Assembly (NCBI RefSeq): GCF_025263565.1
Contig: NZ_CP079865.1
Span: forward strand, 4,712,001 to 4,776,000
Direction: 5' to 3'
DNA: 64,000 nt
Source: Mycobacterium sp. SMC-8
Lineage (GTDB): Bacteria; Actinomycetota; Actinomycetes; Mycobacteriales; Mycobacteriaceae
The notes under the pieces were generated by a model. The model did no database searches. It worked only from the letters and a program-made list of their open reading frames with translations, and had not been told where the DNA came from. A program made the translations under genes and the position numbers. Each line of letters opens with the position of its first letter. Positions within the stretch are counted from its first letter, which is position 1. Below are positions 57,781 through 64,000 of this stretch, piece by piece.

Positions 57781-58458
57781 GTGACTCAATCGGGTCCGCC
57801 GCGGGTGCTGATGCTCTACTACAGCTACACGGGACAGTCCAAGAAGGTTCTCGACGCCGCCGCCGACGTGTTCCGCGACCGGGGATACGAGGTGACCGAG
57901 GCGCCGATCGAATTCACCGACCCGCGCTACGCGCAGCGATTCTCCCGGTTCCCGATGCACCGGGTGTGGCCGGAGTTCTTCGGCATGCTGCCTGCGCAGA
58001 CGCTGCAGCGCACCGGCGACATCCGCACCCCCGACGCGGTGCGGCGCAACGACTACGACCTGATCTGCATCGGTTCGCCGACCTGGTGGGACACGGTGTC
58101 GATGCCGCTGCGATCGTTCCTGAAGTCACACGAGGCGCGGAATCTGCTGGACGGCAAGCGGTTCGCGGTGTTCGTGGTGTGCCGGCGCAAGTGGCGCAAG
58201 AACCTCGCAGGGGTGCGAAAGCTCGCCGAGAGCAAGGGCGGCCGCTACGTCGACGGCATCCACTTCACCTACCCGGGCGGGGAACTGCCGTCGATGCTGT
58301 CGCTGACGAGTTATCTGGGGTCGGGGGAGTACAAGGACCGCTACCTGGGTGTGAAACTGCCCCCCACCAACATCAACGACGAGCATCTGGAGGAGTCGCG
58401 GCGCTTCGCGGCCCGTGTCGCCGACAAGGCGTTCGGCAAGCAAGCGCGGGGGAACTGA
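57781..58458 (+). CDS. Flavodoxin-like FMN protein
   Basis: This 225-residue protein has an N-terminal flavodoxin fold: VLMLYYSYTGQSKKVLDAAADVFRDRGYEV contains the FMN-phosphate loop (YSYTGQSKK), and IGSPTWWDTVSMPLRSFL has the isoalloxazine-contacting WW segment. It is longer than a simple flavodoxin (~150), with a C-terminal helical extension ending in RVADKAFGKQARG. It is likely an NAD(P)H-dependent reductase or electron carrier. GTG 57781 opens a three-gene operon with the SRPBCC-like gene (4-nt gap) and the nitroreductase. Confidence 0.82.
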   Translation: MTQSGPPRVLMLYYSYTGQSKKVLDAAADVFRDRGYEVTEAPIEFTDPRYAQRFSRFPMHRVWPEFFGMLPAQTLQRTGDIRTPDAVRRNDYDLICIGSPTWWDTVSMPLRSFLKSHEARNLLDGKRFAVFVVCRRKWRKNLAGVRKLAESKGGRYVDGIHFTYPGGELPSMLSLTSYLGSGEYKDRYLGVKLPPTNINDEHLEESRRFAARVADKAFGKQARGN

Positions 58459-58462
58459 GGCC

Positions 58463-58969
58463 GTGCCCCGTTCCTTCGACGTGACGACCGAGGCTGCCGC
58501 CGGGGTCGCCGACGTGCTGGCGGCGTTCGCCGAACGCGACTACTGGCTGGCCCGGCTGGCCGCCTACGGCGGCGACTCGATGCACCTGGATGCGCTGGAC
58601 GCCGATGCCGGCGGCACCGTGGTGGTGCGCACCACCCAGGATCTGCGCCAGGACATGCTGCCCGGCGCGATCGCGCGGATGCTGCCCGGTGACACCAAGA
58701 TCATGCGGACCGAGACGTGGCGGCCGGCCGTCGACGGGCGCGCGCAGGGCGACTTCACCATCACCGCACGCGGGGTGCCCAGTTCGGGCTCGGGCACGAT
58801 GGTGCTCGCGCCGGTCGCGGCGGGATCGAGCCTGCGGGTCAGCGGCACCCTCGAGGTCCGGATCCCGGTGGTCGGCGGACGCATCGAACGCTACGTCGCC
58901 GACCTGATCGGCAGGGAGGTGCCGCAGATGCAGCTGTTCACCGCCGAGTGGATCCACGGGAGGGCCTGA
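58463..58969 (+). CDS. DUF2505 / SRPBCC-like lipid-binding-fold protein
   Basis: This 168-residue protein fits the DUF2505 family of actinobacterial SRPBCC (START-like) proteins: a start PRSFDVTTEAAAGVADVLAAF, a central tract of strands (VVVRTTQDLRQDMLP, ADGRAQGDFTI style) and an end with VGGRIERYVADLIGREVPQM. SRPBCC folds bind hydrophobic ligands in a cavity; the ligand is not known. It lies 4 nt after the flavodoxin-like gene and 2 nt before the nitroreductase, so the three probably share one transcript. The GTG at 58463 gives the family length. Confidence 0.75.
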   Translation: MPRSFDVTTEAAAGVADVLAAFAERDYWLARLAAYGGDSMHLDALDADAGGTVVVRTTQDLRQDMLPGAIARMLPGDTKIMRTETWRPAVDGRAQGDFTITARGVPSSGSGTMVLAPVAAGSSLRVSGTLEVRIPVVGGRIERYVADLIGREVPQMQLFTAEWIHGRA

Positions 58970-58971
58970 GC

Positions 58972-59691
58972 GTGCCGGAACCGATTCCGACCACGGCCGA
59001 GGCGCTGGCCCGGCTGGACATGCCGTTGGTCGAGGCGATGATGACCCAGCGGGCGATCCGCCGGGTGCTGCCGGATCCGGTCGACGACGAGATCGTGCTG
59101 AAGTGCCTGGAGCTGGCGCTGCGGGCGCCCACCGGCGCCAACGGGCAGAATTGGGAATTCGTCGTGGTCAAGGATCCCAAGATCAAGCGCAAGCTGCAGC
59201 GCCGCTACCGGCTGGCGTGGCGGGTGTTCCACCGCACCTCGATCCGCGACATCGCATCCTATGACGAGGAGATGGCCAAGAGCGTGCGGGCCATCGAATG
59301 GCAGCTCGAGCACTTCCATGAGATTCCGGTGCTGGTCATCGCGTGCCTGCGGCTGTCCGCCCGCGACGGCAAGGTGCCGTATGTGCCGATGCCGCATGCG
59401 GCGGCGTCGGCGTTCTTCGGCTCGATCTACCCCAGCGTGCAGAATTTGTTGCTGGCAGCGCGGTCGATGGGGCTGGGCGCGTCGCTGATCACGTTGCCGC
59501 TGTGGAGTCTGACGTCGGCGCGCCGGGTACTGAAATTGCCTACGGAAGTAACGCCGTGCGCCGTGGTCCCGCTGGGTTGGCCCCGGGGCCGATACGGTCC
59601 TACCACGCGTAGACCCGTCGACGAAGTTGTCCATCTGGACCGCTACGGCAATCGGGCCTGGTTCGGGCCGAATCGGACGAAAACGCACTGA
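58972..59691 (+). CDS. Nitroreductase-family FMN enzyme
   Basis: This 239-residue flavin reductase has the nitroreductase opening TQRAIRRVLPDPVDDEIVLKCLELALRAPTG, where the Arg-rich segment binds the FMN phosphate. ANGQNWEFVVVKDP follows, and the C-terminal region VQNLLLAARSMGLGASLITLP is the dimer/FMN segment. Members reduce nitro-aromatics, quinones or flavins, or act as dehydrogenases. The length is typical. GTG 58972 with GGAGGG 7 nt ahead is chosen; the open frame extends to 58717 inside the previous gene. It is the third gene of a flavodoxin-SRPBCC-nitroreductase set, which suggests a joint redox reaction on a hydrophobic compound (inference). Confidence 0.88.
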   Translation: MPEPIPTTAEALARLDMPLVEAMMTQRAIRRVLPDPVDDEIVLKCLELALRAPTGANGQNWEFVVVKDPKIKRKLQRRYRLAWRVFHRTSIRDIASYDEEMAKSVRAIEWQLEHFHEIPVLVIACLRLSARDGKVPYVPMPHAAASAFFGSIYPSVQNLLLAARSMGLGASLITLPLWSLTSARRVLKLPTEVTPCAVVPLGWPRGRYGPTTRRPVDEVVHLDRYGNRAWFGPNRTKTH

Positions 59692-59824
59692 ACGTATTGA
59701 CGTAGCCGTCACGATTTGCGGTTCGACACGCGGTGTTTGCACTTTGCTAGACAATGCGGTTGCTGGTCGGTTACGTTCCTTGCCGTTGGGGGACAGCATT
59801 TTCACAGACTTCGAAGGGGGCGTC

Positions 59825-61246
59825 ATGCCTGCTGCCGTTAAGCCGTACATCACGGCGGGCGTGGCGCTGGTGGGGGCCAGCGTCATTTCCGTCACTCCGA
59901 TCGCACCGCAGGTGATCGCCGAACGCGCGACCGATCGGTACGTCGCTCTGACCGCGGCGGCGAGCAACATCTGCGACAGCGAGCCCACGTCGGCGCTGTG
60001 CACCGACACGGGGGCCTCGGATGTCGCGGTGACCAACAGTGCGGTGTTCGGCGACTCCTCGCTGCTCTACATCCCGGGCAATCTGTTCAACGCGTTGTTG
60101 AGCATCCCGGCATGGGAGATCCAGGCGATGGACCGGCTGGCCGACGCGATGATCGGCACCGGCAGCTGGCAGGTGTGGGGGCCCACCAACGTGTTCGGCT
60201 TCGACGAGTGGGATCCGCCGAAGCTCAAGGCGTTCATCGACGTGCTGATGCCGTTCCAGCCGTTCTCGTCGGTGCTCGGTGAGCAGATGAGCGTGTGGGC
60301 GCAGGCCAACCTGCCGATGAACTCCGGCTGCGCCGGCACGCCCGGGGCATGCCCCGACATGAGCATGCTGCTCGCCGGCATGTTCAAGGTCCCGGTGTCG
60401 CAGCTGTACGAGGGTTACACGTTCCCCGAAGCGGGTGAGCAGGGCTCGACCAACCCGTTCGACGGCTCGATCGTGCCGTGGGCCGGCACCACCGTGAAGC
60501 TGGAACCGTGGGGTCCGTTCAAGAACTCCTGGGAGTGGCTGACCACCCCGCCGAAGCCGGTGGCCAGCGTGCCGCTGTCCGATTTCATCCGGGTGCCCCT
60601 CAAGCTCGCCAAGTCCCTGTTCGACGCTTTCAACCCGTTCGTCCAGAACAGCAGCATCTTCAATCCGCGCAACGGGCTGCTGGCCGTGGTGGCCAAGGCG
60701 CTGGCGCCGCTGTTCTGCAAGAGCTGCGATCTGGACAACCTGTACGACAACCCGTGGCTGGGCGAGAATTACGAGCCGCATCCGCCGCTTCCGGAAGACG
60801 TGACAGGCGATGCGGCCCAGTCGGACGGTGACTCCGACGAGTCGGGCTCCGGCGCCGATCCCGCGCTGCAGCCGCAGGGGGCCACTCCGGAGCCGGACGA
60901 GCAGCAGACCGATCCCGAGTCCGCGGCCGTCACCAGCCTGCTGAAGAAGTTCCAGGCCGCAGGCGCCGAGGATTCGGCTGCCGGGGACGCCGGCGAGGAG
61001 CCCGCGGAGGGTGCCGGCGAGGAACCGGCCGAGGAGCCCGCGGAGGAGCCGGCCGAAGAACCGGTCGACGAGGCCGAGGGCGCCGACGACTCCGACGAAG
61101 GCGCCGGCAAGCACCGCCTCGACGAGGGGGACGACTCAGCGTCGGTGCAGTCCATCAAGGACAAGGTGGAGGCCGAGAAGGACGCCCCCGAAGACACCGA
61201 CACCAAGGACACCAAGGACGCCGGCGACTCGGGTTCTGAGGATTAA
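59825..61246 (+). CDS. Exported mycobacterial hypothetical protein with acidic Glu/Pro repeat tail
   Basis: This is about 473 residues. The N-terminus resembles an uncleaved or weak signal segment (YITAGVALVGASVISVTPIAP). A domain rich in Trp and aromatic residues follows (WEIQAMDRLADAMIGTGSWQVWGPTNVFGFDEWDPP), with a cysteine pair (GCAGTPGACP) and a second pair (LFCKSCDL). The last ~170 residues are disordered and acidic, with the tandem repeat EEPAEEPAEEPAEEPVDEAEG near residues 400-420. I recognise the first part as typical of mycobacterial exported hypothetical proteins that often accompany PE/PPE-like proteins, but no function is known. ATG 59825 has GAAGGGGG ahead. The frame is open back to 59627 but overlaps the nitroreductase end. 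A strong hairpin follows the stop. Confidence 0.72.
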   Translation: MPAAVKPYITAGVALVGASVISVTPIAPQVIAERATDRYVALTAAASNICDSEPTSALCTDTGASDVAVTNSAVFGDSSLLYIPGNLFNALLSIPAWEIQAMDRLADAMIGTGSWQVWGPTNVFGFDEWDPPKLKAFIDVLMPFQPFSSVLGEQMSVWAQANLPMNSGCAGTPGACPDMSMLLAGMFKVPVSQLYEGYTFPEAGEQGSTNPFDGSIVPWAGTTVKLEPWGPFKNSWEWLTTPPKPVASVPLSDFIRVPLKLAKSLFDAFNPFVQNSSIFNPRNGLLAVVAKALAPLFCKSCDLDNLYDNPWLGENYEPHPPLPEDVTGDAAQSDGDSDESGSGADPALQPQGATPEPDEQQTDPESAAVTSLLKKFQAAGAEDSAAGDAGEEPAEGAGEEPAEEPAEEPAEEPVDEAEGADDSDEGAGKHRLDEGDDSASVQSIKDKVEAEKDAPEDTDTKDTKDAGDSGSED

Positions 61247-61258
61247 CCGCGGGGACGA

Positions 61259-62047
61259 CTAACCGCGGCGCGCTGCGGCTTTCCGCAGCGCGGGCAGCAG
61301 CAGTGCGCGCGGGGTGAAACGCCCGCCGAGTCCGGTCAGTTTCGGCATCAGCCCGGGCACGACGAGGCGCTTGCCCTCGCGCATCGCCGCGATACCGGCT
61401 TCGGCGACGTCCTCGACCGAGACCGCAACCTTGCCGCCCGGCGGTCGTTCGCCGGCGATCTCCCACCATTCGGTCGGGACCGGTCCGGGGCACAGCGCGG
61501 AGCAGGACACGCCGGTGCCGTGCAGACCTTCGTGCACGGCCTCGGAGAACGTCTGCACGTAGGCCTTGGTCGCCGAGTACACCGCGGCGCCGGGGAGCGG
61601 TTGAAAACCGGCGATCGAGCCGATGTTGAGTACCGCTCCACTACCGCGCCGGATCATCTCGGGCAGCGCGGCGTGGGTGAGCTCGGTCAGCGCGAGGACG
61701 TTGACGATCACCTGGTCGCGTTCCCGCTCCGGGGGGAGGTGCTGGAGCAGCCCGTTGGTGCCGAACCCCGCGCTGTTCACCAGCCCCGCCACCGACCCGG
61801 CGCGCAGCCGCTCCACCGCCTCGGCGCGGCCGGATTCGGCGTTCAGATCCAGCGGTAACAACTCCACCGAAATCGAACGGACACTTCGCAATTCGTCGGC
61901 CAGCGCGTCGAGCCGGTCACGTCGTCGCGCGATCAGCGTGAGGTGGTGGCCCCGCCGGGCCAACCCACGGGCGATGTGTTCGCCGATTCCCGACGAAGCG
62001 CCGGTGATCACGACGGTGGTGCCTGGACTGGGCTGGGCAAGGCTCAT
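61259..62047 (-). CDS. Short-chain dehydrogenase/reductase
   Basis: This 262-residue classical SDR has the Rossmann cofactor motif VVITGASSGIGEHIARGLARRG at the N-terminus. The central NSAG element (VNSAGFGTNG) and catalytic YSATKAYVQTF (Tyr-x3-Lys) are intact. The LIARRRDRLDALA segment favours NADP. It should reduce or oxidise a carbonyl/alcohol, but its substrate is unspecified. It is transcribed toward the exported-protein gene and diverges from the alpha/beta hydrolase gene, whose start is 42 nt from its own ATG at 62047; the short shared region must carry both promoters. Confidence 0.9.
   Translation of the reverse strand: MSLAQPSPGTTVVITGASSGIGEHIARGLARRGHHLTLIARRRDRLDALADELRSVRSISVELLPLDLNAESGRAEAVERLRAGSVAGLVNSAGFGTNGLLQHLPPERERDQVIVNVLALTELTHAALPEMIRRGSGAVLNIGSIAGFQPLPGAAVYSATKAYVQTFSEAVHEGLHGTGVSCSALCPGPVPTEWWEIAGERPPGGKVAVSVEDVAEAGIAAMREGKRLVVPGLMPKLTGLGGRFTPRALLLPALRKAAARRG
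61269..61292. terminator. Strong 10-bp hairpin between convergent genes
   Basis: CGCGCTGCGG, loop CTTT, CCGCAGCGCG forms a perfect stem starting 22 nt after the stop at 61246. It also covers the 3' end of the oppositely directed SDR gene. It is probably a bidirectional terminator; the T-run that usually follows is absent. Confidence 0.6.
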
Positions 62048-62088
62048 GGGCGGCGATAGTACCCAGGCCGCCGTATACGCTGAGCGCG

Positions 62089-62871
62089 ATGCTGGAGGTA
62101 ATCGACAAGGGATCGGTCAGCGAATCTCACCCGGTCCCACTGCTGTTCGTCCACGGGGCCTGGCACGCGGCGTGGTGCTGGGACGAGCACTTCCTGGACT
62201 TCTTCGCCGGACGGGGCTACCGGGCGCTCGCGGTGAGCCTGCGCGGGCACGGCGGCAGCGGCACCGACAAGAAGCTCAAGGATCTGACCTTCGAGGATTT
62301 CATCGCCGACATCACCGCCGCCGCGGACACGTTGCCGACGCGTCCGGTCATCGTCGGACATTCGATGGGCGGGGTGCTGGTCCAGAAATACCTGGAGAGC
62401 CGCGACGCGCCGGCCGCGGTGTTGATGGCGTCCATGCCCCCGACAGGTTCGCTGCGGTCCGGGCTGCGGTGGATCAAAAGTCACCCGTGGCATTTCGCCA
62501 AGCTGACGGTGACCGGAAGATCACTGCCCTATGTCAGCACACCCGCGCTGGCCAGAGAGCGGTTCTTCTCCCCGAACACGCCGGAATCCGTCGTGTGCCA
62601 CTACGCGGGACGCCTGCAGGAGGAGAGCGCCCGGATGGGGCTCGACGGTCTGGTGAAGCGGCCACGTCCGGACCGGGTGCACGCCCCGGTGCTCGTTCTC
62701 GGCGCCGCCGAGGACGGCGCGGTGACCCGGGACGAAGTGCGGGCGACCGCCGCGGCGTACGGTACCGACGCGCACTTCTTCCCGGCGATGGGGCACAACA
62801 TGATGCTCGAGGCCGGGTGGAGGGATGTCGCCGGCCGCATCGACACCTGGCTGCGCGACCGCGGACTGTAG
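62089..62871 (+). CDS. Alpha/beta hydrolase
   Basis: This 260-residue hydrolase has the oxyanion segment HGAWHAAWCWDE. The nucleophile elbow GHSMGG provides Ser92, and a likely aspartate lies in VLGAAEDGAV. The C-terminal MGHNMMLEAG carries the catalytic histidine. It is similar to the MhpC/haloperoxidase-like esterases; the substrate is unknown. The ATG at 62089 follows GAGCGCG without a strong Shine-Dalgarno site. It diverges from the SDR gene and may share regulation with it. Confidence 0.88.
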   Translation: MLEVIDKGSVSESHPVPLLFVHGAWHAAWCWDEHFLDFFAGRGYRALAVSLRGHGGSGTDKKLKDLTFEDFIADITAAADTLPTRPVIVGHSMGGVLVQKYLESRDAPAAVLMASMPPTGSLRSGLRWIKSHPWHFAKLTVTGRSLPYVSTPALARERFFSPNTPESVVCHYAGRLQEESARMGLDGLVKRPRPDRVHAPVLVLGAAEDGAVTRDEVRATAAAYGTDAHFFPAMGHNMMLEAGWRDVAGRIDTWLRDRGL

Positions 62872-63692
62872 ACACCGGCTTTGCCGCCCGCCTGCCCCGC
62901 GATTGCCACACCCATAATGACGCCGGCGTCAGCAAACGGCCCGGCGGACCCTCGCCCGCTGTGGGCCGCGGCGTCCGGCCACGGCGCGCAGCGTGCATCG
63001 ACCGTCCCGACGTCCGGCGCCGGGGACCCTCGACGGGGTGGCCGCGCGGGCTGCGGCATATCGGTGGGGCCCGCCGCCGGACACTCCGTAGAGCATGCTC
63101 CTGGCGGTCGCCGCGCTGTGGGGAAGCGGCCATTCCGGGGCGCGAACCCCCGCCACCCTCCGATGTGTGATCAAAAATGTTGCCGGACAACCTATTTGCG
63201 GGCGTCCCGAGCGGGCGGGGCGGCAGAGCCGGTGCGGCCCCCAGACGCGCGGCGCACCGGCTCCGACCGCGGCGCGACACGCCGGTCCACGCTCCGCGAG
63301 CCGGCCGGAGAAGCGCGTCGCGGTGTTCAGCAAGCCTGCCCGCAGCCCTGCAATACGGCCTCTGCGACGTCGGTCCAGGGGGCGTTTCCGCATGAAGAAC
63401 ATGGTGCCGCCAGGCCGCCTCGCCGCCGGCACAAACGCCGCGAATCTGGCTGCCGGCCGCGCAACCGCGGCAGCGCTGGAGGAGGGTTTGCTGATCCGTC
63501 TACCAAATCGAGACCTTTGGGGTATTCTCCCTTCGTCAGGGATCGTGCCTACCGTGCAGCTTTGACAGATCGACGCCCCCGGGGGCCGGTCACACGCGAC
63601 GTGCGTCGCCGTTGATTGCCCAGGTGGCGCCGTTTTGTGAGGGCACCGGGGGCGTATTGGTCGGCGCGCGTCCCCGCACGATGCCAACTGCG
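62872..63692. other. Long intergenic stretch without a convincing gene
   Basis: Every open frame in this ~820-nt stretch looks like a GC-rich shadow with Arg/Ala/Gly-only composition and no ribosome-binding site, so I annotate none. Possible structure: the self-complementary CCCCCGGGGG near 63580, and a small hairpin GCGAC-GTGC-GTCGC near 63600. The base composition becomes more AT-rich around 63495-63535 (CCGTCTACCAAATCGAG, then GGGTATTCTCC), a likely promoter zone for a transcript leading to the last gene. It could hold a short RNA or a long 5' leader. Confidence 0.5.
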
Positions 63693-63719
63693 TGATCCCG
63701 CCCTTTCCGGGCGGGATCA
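63693..63719 (+). terminator. Strong 11-bp hairpin, terminator or leader element
   Basis: TGATCCCGCCC, loop TTTCC, GGGCGGGATCA is a perfect stem 25 nt before the start of the next gene. Such a stable hairpin so close to a start codon suggests either the terminator of an upstream RNA or an attenuator/translation control element for the exported protein. No T-run follows. Confidence 0.6.
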
Positions 63720-63744
63720 TCTGCACCTCAGGAAAGGGACGTTA

Positions 63745-64000
63745 GTGAATCGAGCGACGAAGACGGCGCTGACGGCGGCTCTGCCGTTCATGATGCTGCC
63801 GCTCACCGTTGCCGGACCGCTGCCCACGGCCGCCGCTGCGGCCGTCGAGCTGCCCCCCGGTCCGGCCACCGTCCTGCACACCGGTCCGACCCCGTGGTCC
63901 ACACCGACCAACTTCGGCGGGATCATCTGCGAGCTGGAGCGCGAGTGCCGCGAGGTGTACTACCAGTACGTGATGCCGCTCGGGACGTTCGAGCCGGGGC
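63745..64000 (+). CDS. Exported hypothetical protein, N-terminal part (cut by window edge)
   Basis: The first 85 residues of a protein continue past the window. It begins with a signal peptide: basic VNRATKTAL, hydrophobic core ending at a likely cleavage site after AAAAA near residue 33. The mature start is rich in Pro/Thr (VELPPGPATVLHTGPTPW). Two cysteines (IICELEREC) suggest a disulfide. No family is recognised from this fragment. GTG 63745 follows the clear Shine-Dalgarno GGAAAGGGA at 63731-63739, with the 63693-63719 hairpin just upstream. Confidence 0.75.
   Translation, partial: MNRATKTALTAALPFMMLPLTVAGPLPTAAAAAVELPPGPATVLHTGPTPWSTPTNFGGIICELERECREVYYQYVMPLGTFEPG

Noticed and set aside
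61623..63170. Plus-strand open frame of ~515 codons crossing the SDR and hydrolase genes
   Set aside because: It runs antisense through the SDR gene and out of frame through the alpha/beta hydrolase gene; both real genes have catalytic motifs.
62929..63726. Overlapping long open frames on both strands after the alpha/beta hydrolase
   Set aside because: Compositionally Arg/Ala/Gly-rich, mutually overlapping in several frames, and without ribosome-binding sites.

Overview
The window is very GC-rich actinobacterial DNA with dense, often overlapping genes and many GTG starts. It almost certainly comes from a mycobacterium, probably an environmental, rapidly growing (Mycolicibacterium-type) one. 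The strongest evidence is a block from about 5.2 to 22.4 kb that keeps the order of the M. tuberculosis Rv1817-Rv1832 neighbourhood: flavoprotein, SbmA/BacA-like ABC transporter, secA2, pgsA2, DUF881, small basic protein, DUF881, gcvH, garA, MerR (FtsR), bifunctional nuclease, MerR, gcvP. No ilvG, PE_PGRS33 or Rv1831 counterpart is seen here. These comparisons come from memory of the families; no search was run.

Layout. 1-5.1 kb: the end of an MFS transporter, a type-B carboxylesterase, a sterol-desaturase-family membrane enzyme overlapping an FAD oxidoreductase, and a secreted trypsin-like protease. 5.2-7.2 kb: a two-gene unit (VOC protein plus fumarate-reductase/ketosteroid-dehydrogenase-type flavoprotein) behind a perfect 14-bp palindrome that matches the KstR operator pattern. 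7.2-11.0 kb, minus strand: two tandem paralogous SbmA/BacA-like ABC transporters. The downstream copy is frameshifted by a 22-bp tandem duplication. 11.2-22.4 kb: the secA2-to-gcvP block, with a tandem glycine riboswitch directly upstream of gcvP.

22.4-56.9 kb is the centrepiece: a roughly 34-kb assembly line that copies the gene order of the phthiocerol dimycocerosate (PDIM) locus. The order is tesA, FAAL (fadD26-like), PpsA-like PKS, a second FAAL, a second ACP-loaded PKS, two further PKS modules, a PpsE-like PKS, drrA-drrB-drrC and papA5. From the first FAAL to papA5 the genes overlap or are separated by at most 60 nt, so one operon is likely. In the inferred pathway, acyl-AMP ligases load a long-chain fatty acid on the N-terminal ACP of PKS1 (and possibly PKS2). 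Five modules extend it, PKS5 and TesA help release it, PapA5 esterifies hydroxyls and DrrABC exports the lipid. It differs from the tuberculosis locus in having two FAAL/ACP loading units, no enoylreductase domain in any module, a module with its dehydratase-like domain after the ketoreductase, and no mas, fadD28 or mmpL7 next to papA5. The product is therefore probably a PDIM-related but distinct lipid.

56.9-64 kb: a convergent LCM-family methyltransferase, an operon of flavodoxin-like, DUF2505-like and nitroreductase genes, an exported protein with an acidic Glu/Pro repeat tail, a convergent SDR, an alpha/beta hydrolase, an approximately 870-nt stretch with no convincing gene that ends in a strong hairpin, and the start of another exported protein cut by the window edge. 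No tRNA, rRNA, CRISPR array, transposase or prophage gene was seen.
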